Positions 1 through 7,543 of a DNA stretch of 64,000 nt are shown here, one piece after another; position 1 is the first letter of the stretch, and the number at the start of each line of letters is the position of its first letter. Under the pieces are notes generated by a model that saw only the letters and a program-made list of their open reading frames with translations, ran no database searches and was not told the origin of the DNA. The DNA lies in the NCBI RefSeq assembly GCF_003097535.1, contig NZ_CP029187.1, positions 496,001 through 560,000 of the forward strand, given 5' to 3'. The position numbers and the translations under genes were made by a program. This DNA comes from Flavobacterium pallidum (GTDB taxonomy: Bacteria > Bacteroidota > Bacteroidia > Flavobacteriales > Flavobacteriaceae).

Positions 1-160
1 TTTCTACGACATCGTTCCCCAATTCATTTTTACGCAGTGTGATTTCTTTAGCCAAAGCCGAAACCATCGCTTCCTTGTTTTTCATTGAAGTTGAAAAATG
101 GAAGTCGCAATAGTGACAAGCCTGTTTGCAAAACGGAATGTGGATGTAGATTCCTGACAT
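1..160 (-). CDS. hemW: HemW-like radical SAM protein (N-terminal part only)
   Basis: Only the first 53 codons are in the window; the gene runs off the left edge. The protein opens MSGIYIHIPFCKQACHYCDF, which holds the CxxxCxxC cysteines that bind the radical-SAM [4Fe-4S] cluster in the family's usual N-terminal context. HemW proteins resemble oxygen-independent coproporphyrinogen oxidase but are thought to act as heme chaperones; true HemN has extra N-terminal sequence before this motif, so HemW fits better. The ATG is at 158-160. It lies 51 bp downstream of ruvC on the same strand and may be cotranscribed with it. Confidence 0.85.
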   Translation of the reverse strand, partial: MSGIYIHIPFCKQACHYCDFHFSTSMKNKEAMVSALAKEITLRKNELGNDVVE

Positions 161-211
161 ATTGATTTTCAGTTTGAGTTGCATTTACTGCCAACTGCGA
201 CTGTGAACTGT

Positions 212-766
212 TTACTTTTTGACTCGCTCCTCATTCTGCTTCACAAAAGCATCCCAACCCGAATAACTTTTGCCCGCAACCACTTTCCCGGAATTGAAGA
301 AATGGCATACGGCTGCCGCCAATCCATCAGTCGAATCGAGGTTTTTTGGAAGTTCTTTCAGGCCTAACAACTGCTGGAGCATTTTCGCGACCTGTTCCTT
401 TGTAGCATTGCCGTTGCCGGTGATCGCCATTTTTATTTTCTTGGGTTCGTATTCCGTAATAGGAATTTGCCGCGATAAGCCGGCTGCCATTGCTACGCCT
501 TGCGCGCGTCCCAGTTTGAGCATCGATTGTACATTCTTCCCGAAGAAGGGTGCTTCAATCGCAATTTCATCAGGGTGGTGTGTGTCAATGAGTTCGATGG
601 TCCTTTCGAAAATAATCTGGAGCCTTTTATAATGATCATCGAGCTTACTCAATTGCAATTCATTAAGCTGCAGGAATTCCATCTTTTTCCCGGTGATTTT
701 TATCAATCCGAAACCCATGATGGTCGTACCCGGATCGATTCCCAATATGATGCGCTCGTTTGCCAA
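212..766 (-). CDS. ruvC: Crossover junction endodeoxyribonuclease RuvC
   Basis: RuvC cuts Holliday junctions during recombination, working with RuvAB. The protein begins ANERIILGIDPGTTIMGFG, where the Asp of GIDPGTT is the first metal-binding catalytic residue; the second acidic residue is the Glu of IAIEAPFFG. About 184 residues is normal. The frame stays open to 799 (another TTG), but a TAGCTTTG -7 element at 807-814 puts the transcript start near 800, so the TTG at 764-766, just before the conserved core, is preferred. The start is only 23 bp from the divergent flippase gene, so each gene's promoter must overlap the other's 5' end. Confidence 0.93.
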   Translation of the reverse strand: MANERIILGIDPGTTIMGFGLIKITGKKMEFLQLNELQLSKLDDHYKRLQIIFERTIELIDTHHPDEIAIEAPFFGKNVQSMLKLGRAQGVAMAAGLSRQIPITEYEPKKIKMAITGNGNATKEQVAKMLQQLLGLKELPKNLDSTDGLAAAVCHFFNSGKVVAGKSYSGWDAFVKQNEERVKK

Positions 767-789
767 TTTTAATTTGTTATTTTGCGGTA

Positions 790-1728
790 ATGGTCGCAAT
801 ATCTGACAAAGCTAAACAATTCCTGTTTGTTATAATCAAAGTTTTGATTGTAGGCGGTGCATTTTATTTCATATATCAAAAGCTCAGCAACAACCCAAAA
901 CTGGATTGGCAAAAGTGCACCGAAGCCATCCATAACAGCCGCGCAATGATCCTGTTCTTAGTAGCGTTGCTCCTCGCCTTCCTGAACCGTTTTTTCGAAA
1001 TCCTGAAATGGCAAAACCTTGTGGGCACTTTTCAGCGAATTTCGCTGGGCAGTGCGACCAGGCAGGTTTTGGGCGGATTGACAGCCGGAATCTTCACTCC
1101 AAACGGCGTTGGGGAATATGCCGGGAAAGCACTTTATTTTGAAAAAACGCTGACCAAAAAAATCCTGTTCCTAAATCTTGTCTGCAATGGGGCGCAGATG
1201 ATTATTACAGTTGTTTTTGGATTTTTCGGATTGCTGTATTTTAATGTCAGCCATCATGTGATTACGCCCGGGACGGTGATTTTCGTATTTGCAGCGGTCT
1301 GCACGGGATTGTTTGCATTATTCATGATGAAACGCTTTTCAATAAAAGGATATTCGCTTGAAAAAGGCATCCATAAGATCAATGCTTTGCCTAAAAACAC
1401 CCATCGCAGGAATATGGCTTTAGCCGTGGCACGTTACCTGTTTTTTTCACACCAGCAATATATAATGCTACTGTGCTTTGATGTGCATCTGCCTTATTTC
1501 CTGATTATGGCCACCATTGCAGCAACTTATTTTCTGGCATCCTGCCTGCCATCATTCCAGTTTTTGGATTTTGCCGTAAAAGGCGGTGTGGCAGTATTGT
1601 TCTTCGGGATATTGGGTGTAAACGAATGGATTGTCGTGCTTGTGACCACTTTAATGTGGTTGCTCAATGTGGTCATTCCTGTTATTATCGGGAGTTATTT
1701 TGTATTGCGCTTTAAGCAAACGACATGA
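790..1728 (+). CDS. Flippase-like / lysylphosphatidylglycerol synthase-type membrane protein
   Basis: About 312 residues with several hydrophobic segments. It looks like the integral membrane domain shared by UPF0104/YbhN proteins and the flippase part of MprF (the NGVGEYAGKALYFEK region is typical). These proteins are thought to move lipid-linked or polar-lipid substrates across the inner membrane. The ATG at 790 is preferred over an in-frame upstream ATG at 760, which would overlap ruvC. Its stop overlaps the next gene's start (ATGA), so the two are translationally coupled, and the glycosyltransferase partner points to envelope lipid or glycan work. The substrate is unknown. Confidence 0.82.
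   Translation: MVAISDKAKQFLFVIIKVLIVGGAFYFIYQKLSNNPKLDWQKCTEAIHNSRAMILFLVALLLAFLNRFFEILKWQNLVGTFQRISLGSATRQVLGGLTAGIFTPNGVGEYAGKALYFEKTLTKKILFLNLVCNGAQMIITVVFGFFGLLYFNVSHHVITPGTVIFVFAAVCTGLFALFMMKRFSIKGYSLEKGIHKINALPKNTHRRNMALAVARYLFFSHQQYIMLLCFDVHLPYFLIMATIAATYFLASCLPSFQFLDFAVKGGVAVLFFGILGVNEWIVVLVTTLMWLLNVVIPVIIGSYFVLRFKQTT
807..839 (-). promoter_or_regulatory. Probable ruvC promoter inside the divergent gene
   Basis: On the minus strand a TTG (837-839) is followed 22 bp later by TAGCTTTG (807-814), which matches the Bacteroidota TTG-N17-23-TAnnTTTG promoter. It sits inside the 5' coding part of the flippase-like gene, and the predicted transcript start near 800 gives ruvC a leader of about 34 nt. 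Confidence 0.5.
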
Positions 1729-2807
1729 TAGCGGTTTATGTCATTTTAATGTTGTATTGTGCCATGATTTTTTCATTGGTCTACGGATTTTCAAGAGTGA
1801 AGCCCTTTGTTTTTGAAAAGGTTTCCCAAAAAACAAAATTTTCTATTGTTGTCCCTTTCCGCAATGAAAAGGAAAATCTTCCTGCACTTTTGGAAAGCTT
1901 ATCAACATTGGATTATCCTGAAGATTTATATGAAGTGATTTTAATTGATGATGATTCTGAAGATGGTTTCAGCCCCAAAGTTCCAGGTTTCAGGGTGGTT
2001 CAGAATATCAGGGTTTCTGCTTCGCCAAAAAAGGACGCGATACTGACAGCCATTGCCATAGCAAAGCACGAATGGATAGTCACTACTGACGCGGATTGCA
2101 TTGTTCCTCAAAAATGGCTGGCAACGATCGATGCGTTTGTTCAAAAACATTCCTGCGAGATGGTTGCCGGAGCGGTTACTTACAATCTTAATGGTGCTTT
2201 TTTGCAGCATTTCCAGCAATCTGACCTCGCAGCCTTGCAGGGCGTGACGATGGGCTGTTTCGGATTGGGAAAGCCGTTTATGTGCAACGGCGCAAATTTT
2301 GCTTACACCAGAGATATCTTTACAAAATTAGAAGGTTTCAATGGAAATGATAAACACGCGGGCGGAGATGATGTCTTTTTATTGCAAAAAGCTATTGCTG
2401 CCTTTCCTGAAAAAGTCGGTTACCTGAAATCTGCATTCCATATTGTGGCTACAAAACCTGTGGAAACATTCAGTGGATTGTTTTACCAACGGGTACGCTG
2501 GGCTTCTAAAACCGCTTCCTACCAAAGTGTTTTTGGGAAATTAATTGGTATTCTCGCACTTTTGGGAAATATGGCATGGATTGCAGGATTGGTTTTACTC
2601 TTGATGGATTTAAATCAACCCTTACTATTAACTTTGCTGTTGCTGAAATGGCTCTCGGATGGATGGCTGATTACCAAAACCAATCAATTTCTGGGGAACC
2701 GGACGCGCTATTACCTTCTGTCGGCAATCTCCTATCCGTTCTTCAGCACGGTGGTGGCGCTGTATTCCTTAATCGGTAAATATGAATGGAAGGGAAGGCA
2801 TTTTTGA
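1725..2807 (+). CDS. Family 2 glycosyltransferase with C-terminal membrane segments
   Basis: A 360-residue inner-membrane glycosyltransferase with a GT-A fold. It has one N-terminal hydrophobic helix, then FSIVVPFRNEKENLPALLES (nucleotide-sugar binding), VILIDDDSEDG, and TTDADCIV with the DxD metal-binding motif. Later GGDDVFLLQ and QRVRWASK match the acceptor and Q/RxxRW motifs of processive-type GT2 enzymes. Two or three hydrophobic segments follow. It overlaps the flippase-like gene by 4 bp, so both are probably made together. The sugar and acceptor cannot be read from the sequence. Confidence 0.9.
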   Translation: MIAVYVILMLYCAMIFSLVYGFSRVKPFVFEKVSQKTKFSIVVPFRNEKENLPALLESLSTLDYPEDLYEVILIDDDSEDGFSPKVPGFRVVQNIRVSASPKKDAILTAIAIAKHEWIVTTDADCIVPQKWLATIDAFVQKHSCEMVAGAVTYNLNGAFLQHFQQSDLAALQGVTMGCFGLGKPFMCNGANFAYTRDIFTKLEGFNGNDKHAGGDDVFLLQKAIAAFPEKVGYLKSAFHIVATKPVETFSGLFYQRVRWASKTASYQSVFGKLIGILALLGNMAWIAGLVLLLMDLNQPLLLTLLLLKWLSDGWLITKTNQFLGNRTRYYLLSAISYPFFSTVVALYSLIGKYEWKGRHF

Positions 2808-2811
2808 AAGG

Positions 2812-2902
2812 GATGCCCTAGCCCGGATGGAAGCGGCATCCTTTTTATTTTTCCTTTAAAAATAAAAAGATAGAGCGGACAGCCGGATTGGCTCCGGAAA
2901 AA
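2812..2902 (+). repeat. Dispersed intergenic repeat, copy A
   Basis: This copy reads CCCTAGCCCGGATGGAAGCG, then GCATCC, then a hairpin with an 11-bp AT stem (TTTTTATTTTT / AAAAATAAAAA), then GATAGAGCGGACAGCCGG. Related blocks occur near 15.95, 16.85, 21.34, 53.83 and 58.39 kb. It follows the glycosyltransferase stop closely and could end its transcript, but other copies are not placed like terminators. Confidence 0.7.
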
Positions 2903-3367
2903 TCAATGCATGACATTTAAAATCACAGGCAGGACAAACTGGGTTTTTACCGGCAACCCGCGTTTCAGGGCAGGACTGACTTTCGGGAAATCGATCAGTT
3001 TCATTTGAATGATGCTGTCCATAACGGCTTTGTCGTAGACCGTTTTTTCTGGAAATTGCGGCTCAAATTGCAGGGTGGCATCACGCGAAACGGTCACCTT
3101 CACATTAATGGTGTCCAACTGGGCATAGCGCACGGTAAGTGTATCGGTGCTGAGGCGGTCCTGGATTTCGGCTGCCATAAAATCGATGAAGCATTGTGCT
3201 CGCTCGGGTTCCGTGGCCATACTATCGCAGGCAGGCACTGAAGGCATTTCGTCTACTTCATTCCAGTTTATCGAATCGAGCTGTTGCTTTAGCAGCCCCT
3301 CTTTTGACGGTACTTCACGCTGAAAATACTGGCAGGAAACCAGCAGCAGGCAGGCGACAAAAGGCAT
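2903..3367 (-). CDS. Hypothetical lipoprotein
   Basis: A 154-residue protein of unknown function. The chosen start gives MPFVACLLLVSCQ, a short lipoprotein signal with lipobox LVSC; the frame stays open further upstream, but that would bury the signal peptide. The C-terminal half (VKVTVSRDATLQFEP, then a pattern ending VLPVILNVM) loosely resembles TonB C-terminal-like domains, which in Bacteroidota are often found in small periplasmic proteins; that is only an impression. It starts 14 bp after the upstream gene's stop, so the pair probably forms one transcript. Confidence 0.7.
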   Translation of the reverse strand: MPFVACLLLVSCQYFQREVPSKEGLLKQQLDSINWNEVDEMPSVPACDSMATEPERAQCFIDFMAAEIQDRLSTDTLTVRYAQLDTINVKVTVSRDATLQFEPQFPEKTVYDKAVMDSIIQMKLIDFPKVSPALKRGLPVKTQFVLPVILNVMH

Positions 3368-3381
3368 AATTTTTCTCAACT

Positions 3382-3741
3382 TTAATCTTTTTTTGGGCGT
3401 GAAGCCATATAATCGCTGTACATGCGCGCAAGCCATTCATTTTTGGTCTTTTGCGCAACTTCTTTTTCTTTCTTATACAGCAGTCCATATTTTTCTGAGT
3501 AGATGGCGATTTTTACGGTGTAGGTATAATATTCTTCTTTGGTCAGCGTAGGTGATTCTTCAGACTGTTTTTCGAAAAACGCCATCATCAGGTCGTCAAA
3601 ATCTTTGCGGTCGTAACTGCGGACTTCGTTTTTATATTTTTTATAAAGCCTGTCTTTAACATCAAAATCCGGATCTTTGGGATCCTGCGCTGAGGCAAAA
3701 GCGAAAAAAAAGAAAGCAAAAAGGGCGAGGATTTTTTTCAT
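3382..3741 (-). CDS. Small exported protein of unknown function
   Basis: A 119-residue protein. The ATG at 3739-3741 opens a clear signal peptide (MKKILALFAFFFFAFASAQ) with an ASA-Q cleavage site. The mature part is short, charged and helix-rich, with no domain I recognise, and ends in a Lys/Arg/Asp tail. The open frame upstream (to 3981) runs through tRNA-Asp and is not coding. It is first in a two-gene unit with the lipoprotein behind it. Confidence 0.72.
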   Translation of the reverse strand: MKKILALFAFFFFAFASAQDPKDPDFDVKDRLYKKYKNEVRSYDRKDFDDLMMAFFEKQSEESPTLTKEEYYTYTVKIAIYSEKYGLLYKKEKEVAQKTKNEWLARMYSDYMASRPKKD

Positions 3742-3802
3742 AGTCAATGATTTGAATTCAAATGTAATGAAAAAGGATTTATAGTCGGAAGTCATATAAA
3801 TC

Positions 3803-3831
3803 AAAAAAGCCCTCCAAGTAAATGGAAAGCT
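3803..3831 (-). terminator. Hairpin with U-tract, possible 3' end of a small RNA
   Basis: Read on the minus strand, an 8-bp stem with some G-U pairs (AGCTTTCC / GGAGGGCT, loop 3816-3823) is followed by six T. It lies after the tRNA-Asp terminator, so it would end a second, separate RNA. Confidence 0.5.
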
Positions 3832-3910
3832 TTTCATTGGTCTAACTACTAAACCTTTGGCACTTTCGTGCCTAAACAACACAACTAATCTTAGATGCTT
3901 TCTTTGGGCA
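3803..3910 (-). ncRNA. Candidate small RNA downstream of tRNA-Asp
   Basis: Between the tRNA-Asp terminator and the exported-protein gene there is about 100 bp without a reading frame. It holds a perfect 5-bp hairpin closed by a GAAA tetraloop (GGCAC GAAA GTGCC, 3859-3872) and ends in a second hairpin with a U-tract (3803-3831). A GNRA hairpin plus a terminator is what a small structured RNA would look like. I found no good promoter of its own; it could arise by read-through and processing of the tRNA transcript. Inference only. Confidence 0.35.
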
Positions 3911-3937
3911 AAAAAGCCTTTCATGATGAAAGGCTTT
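3911..3937 (-). terminator. Terminator of tRNA-Asp
   Basis: A perfect inverted repeat (AAAGCCTTTCAT / ATGAAAGGCTTT) directly behind tRNA-Asp is followed on the minus strand by a run of T, a standard intrinsic terminator. Confidence 0.85.
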
Positions 3938-3948
3938 CCCCAATTTAG

Positions 3949-4022
3949 CGGTCTGGACGGGACTCGAACCCGCGACCCCATGCGTGACAGGCATGTATTC
4001 TAACCAACTGAACTACCAAACC
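3949..4022 (-). tRNA. tRNA-Asp (anticodon GTC)
   Basis: The acceptor arms pair as GGTTTGG with CCAGACC (one G-U pair). The D-arm (GTAGTTCAGTTGGTTAGAA), the anticodon loop CTGTCAC with GTC at 3986-3988, and the T-arm (CGGGTTCGAGTCCCG) are all present. The discriminator base is G and CCA is not encoded. A good promoter lies at 4041-4070 and a terminator follows at once. Confidence 0.97.
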
Positions 4023-4040
4023 TGCGCTTAATTGCGAGTG

Positions 4041-4070
4041 CAAATATACTATACAATTTCATTTCTGCAA
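4041..4070 (-). promoter_or_regulatory. Promoter of tRNA-Asp
   Basis: On the minus strand TTG (4068-4070) and TATATTTG (4041-4048) are separated by 19 bp, a textbook Bacteroidota vegetative promoter, about 20 bp before the mature tRNA. Confidence 0.75.
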
Positions 4071-4108
4071 GCATTTTTCAAAAAAAATTCAATGCTTTTT
4101 ATAATGTA

Positions 4109-5047
4109 TTACCCAAAACTTTGTTTTTCAACTAAATATGTCGTTAGTATTTTCTCAAAACTTTCACCAACACTTACCGGAACATACTTGATTTTATTCT
4201 GGATACAGGTTTCGGCGAGTTTCTTAAAATAAGCCTGGACCTGCTTTTCATATTGCTGTTTGATGTTGTCGGCAAAAATATTCACATCCTCGCCGGTTTC
4301 CATGTCAATGAATTTGCGCGGCGCATTGTCATAATCGAAATTGAGTTCGGTTTTGTTGTCTATGACGTGAAACAATACGACTTTGTGCTTGTTATGCTTT
4401 AAATGCTGTAACGCGTTGAACAATGCTTCTTCTCCGCGACCATCGGGACCGGACTGGAACATATCGGTGAAAATGACAATCATCGAACGGCGGTGCATCT
4501 TCTCGGCAATCTGGTGAAGGTATGTCGTTGTATCGGTATTCCTGGATTCCTTGCTTGTTTCCAAAAGGTTTTCCAATTTATTGAGCAACATGCGGTGGTG
4601 GCGTTCGCTACCTTTCTCAGGTGCATAATATTCGTACTGATCTGAATACACGCTCAATCCTACCGCATCGCGTTGTTTCTTCAGCAAATTCATCAACACG
4701 GCGGAAGCCAGCACCGCAAAACCGATCTTGCTTTCGTAAAACGGCTGGCCATCCTTCAGTTCCGGGTAATGCATCGACGACGAATTATCGATGATCAGGT
4801 GGCAGCGCAGGTTGGTTTCTTCTTCGAAACGCTTGGTGTAAAGCCGGTCTGTTTTGGCAAACAATTTCCAATCAATGTGTTTGGTGCTTTCGCCTGAATT
4901 GTAGACCTTATGCTCCGCAAATTCAGCTGAAAAACCATGAAACGGACTCTTGTGCATTCCCGAAATAAATCCTTCTACAACCTGATTTGCCAGCAATTCC
5001 AAATGCTGGAAACTCGATATTTTTTCTAACTGTGATTCAATCTTCAT
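4109..5047 (-). CDS. DUF58 domain protein
   Basis: A 312-residue soluble protein of the DUF58 family, which has a von Willebrand A-like fold and usually travels with MoxR ATPases. Visible family features are FAEHKVYNSGESTKHIDWKL, the MIDAS-like segment HLIIDNSSSMHYP (DxSxS), and the late MIVIFTDMFQ strand. Most DUF58 genes sit next to moxR and batABD-like genes; here the neighbours are tRNA-Asp and trxA, so this copy is detached from that operon. Its role is unknown, possibly chaperone-like complex assembly. Confidence 0.88.
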   Translation of the reverse strand: MKIESQLEKISSFQHLELLANQVVEGFISGMHKSPFHGFSAEFAEHKVYNSGESTKHIDWKLFAKTDRLYTKRFEEETNLRCHLIIDNSSSMHYPELKDGQPFYESKIGFAVLASAVLMNLLKKQRDAVGLSVYSDQYEYYAPEKGSERHHRMLLNKLENLLETSKESRNTDTTTYLHQIAEKMHRRSMIVIFTDMFQSGPDGRGEEALFNALQHLKHNKHKVVLFHVIDNKTELNFDYDNAPRKFIDMETGEDVNIFADNIKQQYEKQVQAYFKKLAETCIQNKIKYVPVSVGESFEKILTTYLVEKQSFG

Positions 5048-5142
5048 ATTAACTTCGTCAATTCACCTTTTTTAAAGGCGCGTATCAAATGTATTAAAAG
5101 ATGGAAAGATTAAAAATTAAAAGGACACAAATTTATGCCAAT

Positions 5143-5169
5143 AAAAAAGCCCCGGAAAATCGGGGCTCT
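5143..5169 (-). terminator. Terminator of trxA
   Basis: The inverted repeat AGCCCCG / CGGGGCT with a six-base loop is followed on the minus strand by TTTTTT. It lies 20 bp after the trxA stop. Confidence 0.88.
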
Positions 5170-5187
5170 CGTTTGTATCTGAATGAA

Positions 5188-5505
5188 TTAAAGCAGCGCG
5201 TTGAGTGAATCTGCGTAAGTCTGCTTTGGCGCAACACCTACCTGGCGGCCTACTACTTCTCCTTTATGGAAAACCAAAACCGTTGGGATATTCCTTACAC
5301 CATACTTGGCGGCAAATTCCTGGTTGGCATCTACGTCCACTTTTCCTACGACGGCCTTTCCATCATATTCTGATGCGATCTCATCGATTACAGGACCTAC
5401 CATACGACATGGACCACACCATGCTGCCCAAAAATCGACCATTACCGGTTTGTCTGATTTCAAAACTACTTCATCAAAAGTAGCATCTGTTATTGCTAAT
5501 GCCAT
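5188..5505 (-). CDS. trxA: Thioredoxin
   Basis: A 105-residue cytoplasmic thiol-disulfide reductase. The active site WCGPC lies at residues 29-33 (Cys30, Cys33), preceded by the conserved VDFWA and followed by the cis-Pro loop RNIPTVLVF. Length and motifs match housekeeping TrxA, with no signal peptide. It is a single-gene unit with its own promoter (TAATTTTG at 5538-5545) and terminator. Confidence 0.96.
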   Translation of the reverse strand: MALAITDATFDEVVLKSDKPVMVDFWAAWCGPCRMVGPVIDEIASEYDGKAVVGKVDVDANQEFAAKYGVRNIPTVLVFHKGEVVGRQVGVAPKQTYADSLNALL

Positions 5506-5537
5506 AATATTTTAATTATTAAGTTGATTTCTGACGA

Positions 5538-5545
5538 CAAAATTA
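5538..5545 (-). promoter_or_regulatory. -7 element before trxA
   Basis: TAATTTTG on the minus strand matches TAnnTTTG and lies about 32 bp before the trxA ATG. I could not place a clear -33 TTG. Confidence 0.45.
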
Positions 5546-5722
5546 GGCATTATATGCATAGTATCAGTTGTATTAAAATCAGTTTTGGTTATGAAATTAT
5601 ATTCAGAATTGATTCGGGGTCAAATCAACTAAAGTAAAGATTCTGTTTTGTTGAATTTTATTTTAAATTAAATTCTCATTATGCTATTTTTAGTTAATTT
5701 TACTTTACATAAAAACTGCATT

Positions 5723-7543
5723 ATGAAAACAAAAAACCTCCCCTTAATTTCTGTTTGCATTTTATACACAGTGATTTCTTATTCGCAATTGTATGTCGGC
5801 GACGATACCAATATCTATATAGCCGACAAATTTGTTTATGTAAAAAAAGACATTAAACTCGACACTGGTTCCAATTTATACCTAAGGAATGAATCGCAGC
5901 TATTGCAGGGCACATCCTCATCGGGCAGTAACTCCGGCAACGGGAAATTATCGCTGTTCCAGGAAGGCACCGTAGACGGTTACAAATACAATTATTGGTG
6001 TGCACCCGTAGGTGATTACGCTACTCCGAACGGAAACGGCTCCTTCTGGATTGACCAGTTTTATGCGCCGCAATCCAAAACCAACAGCACCCAGGCCATG
6101 GTGATTGACGATTCGCAGGATGGCGTTTCCAACCCTTTGGGGATTTCATCTTACTGGATTTTTAAATACCTCCAGCAGGAATTTTACGAAGGGTATGCCC
6201 ATGCCAGCGCTGACGATAAAATGAAGCCCGGGGAAGGTTTTACGATGAAAGGTACCATTGGGACCGACCACACGGCAGTGCTTGGGGTAGAGAACAATCC
6301 AGACGGCAACCACCAGCGTTACGATTTCCGTGGCAGGCCGAACGATGGCACGATCGACATTTACGTTGAAGACGGCATGTATACGCTGACCGGAAACCCT
6401 TATCCTTCCGCAATCGACCTGTCCGCATTCCTTACCGACGCGACGAATTGCACTGGCATCGCTTACTTTTGGGAACAGGACAAAAATGCTGAAGACACGC
6501 ATAACCTTGAAGGATACATCGGCGGATATGGTTCCTTTTCACCGGTATCACGAGGCGGTTCCGGTGTATATGTCCCGGCCGAATATTATGTAAGGGACCC
6601 GGCATACCCAAACGTGGAAATTTATATTCAAATCACCGGCAACTATTTCGAAAGAAGGTTCACTCCCATTTCTCAAGGATTTATGATTGAAGGAAACAGC
6701 TCGGGAAATATTGTGCAAATGAAAAATACGCACCGTGTCTTCAAAAAAGAGGGCGCTGCAAATTTGTCGCAATTTGACCGCAATGCAAATCATCAACCGA
6801 CAGAAACCAAAATTGCTTCGGTTTCAGGTTTCGATTACAGCAAAATCTACACCGATGGCATTCCGCAAATCCGCTTTAAAGTGGAAATGAACAACAAAAA
6901 AGTACGGGAGCTGGCCTTGGTATTTGATCCAAAAGCCACAAACGGCGTGGACCACGCCATGGATGCCAGGCTCTTCAAAGCTGATTATGCCGCGGTTCCT
7001 TATTTTATACTGAACAAAAACGAGGAATATGTTATTGACGCAGTGCCGTTTAATGCAGAAGCCAGAATCCCGTTTGGATTTCGAAACAGGGAAAAAACAC
7101 AATATAAAATTTCTGTGAAATCAGTTTTAAATTTTAATGAAGCCAAAAACATTTACCTACATGACAAAAAAACCGGCCGTTACTATAATCTGCAAAAAGA
7201 TTTGTGTGAACTGACATTGCCTGCAGGCACGAATAACGCCGATTTCGAAATCACTTTTACCAATTCTGAAAATCAATCCGGCACACCCATTGCTTCAGCA
7301 GGAAGAATCCATATTGTGCAATCCAACGAGGGAAAAATTTTGTCAATTACCAACGAAAATGCGGACAATCTTGAAAGTATTGAACTCTTTGATACCGCTG
7401 GAAAATTGGTTTTCCGCATGAAAAATCCGAATTTAGAAAAATCATACGAGATACCGACCGCCCATTTCGCAGATGGAATTTATATCGTCCGCACCACCGG
7501 TAATGACGGCACATTCAGTAAAAAAATCAGCATTAAAAATTAA
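5723..7543 (+). CDS. Secreted protein with T9SS type A sorting domain
   Basis: A 606-residue protein. The ATG at 5723 gives the signal peptide MKTKNLPLISVCILYTVIS ending before YSQ; an in-frame ATG at 5681 would add 14 residues and hide it. The N-terminal region has the GYKYNYWCAPVG motif often seen in large flavobacterial surface proteins. The last 75 or so residues (ESIELFDTAGKLVF ... ADGIYIVRTTGNDG ... KKISIKN) form a type A C-terminal sorting domain, so the protein should leave by type IX secretion and be surface-anchored or released. The central region has no domain I can name. It converges with dnaE, the stops overlapping. Confidence 0.85.
   Translation: MKTKNLPLISVCILYTVISYSQLYVGDDTNIYIADKFVYVKKDIKLDTGSNLYLRNESQLLQGTSSSGSNSGNGKLSLFQEGTVDGYKYNYWCAPVGDYATPNGNGSFWIDQFYAPQSKTNSTQAMVIDDSQDGVSNPLGISSYWIFKYLQQEFYEGYAHASADDKMKPGEGFTMKGTIGTDHTAVLGVENNPDGNHQRYDFRGRPNDGTIDIYVEDGMYTLTGNPYPSAIDLSAFLTDATNCTGIAYFWEQDKNAEDTHNLEGYIGGYGSFSPVSRGGSGVYVPAEYYVRDPAYPNVEIYIQITGNYFERRFTPISQGFMIEGNSSGNIVQMKNTHRVFKKEGAANLSQFDRNANHQPTETKIASVSGFDYSKIYTDGIPQIRFKVEMNNKKVRELALVFDPKATNGVDHAMDARLFKADYAAVPYFILNKNEEYVIDAVPFNAEARIPFGFRNREKTQYKISVKSVLNFNEAKNIYLHDKKTGRYYNLQKDLCELTLPAGTNNADFEITFTNSENQSGTPIASAGRIHIVQSNEGKILSITNENADNLESIELFDTAGKLVFRMKNPNLEKSYEIPTAHFADGIYIVRTTGNDGTFSKKISIKN

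Noticed and set aside
3382..3981. Long form of the small exported protein
   Set aside because: The extension would translate through tRNA-Asp and its terminator and would hide a clear signal peptide.
4071..4100. Terminator behind the DUF58 gene
   Set aside because: Only a 7-bp stem with a long A/T loop and no clear T-run; it also overlaps the tRNA-Asp promoter.
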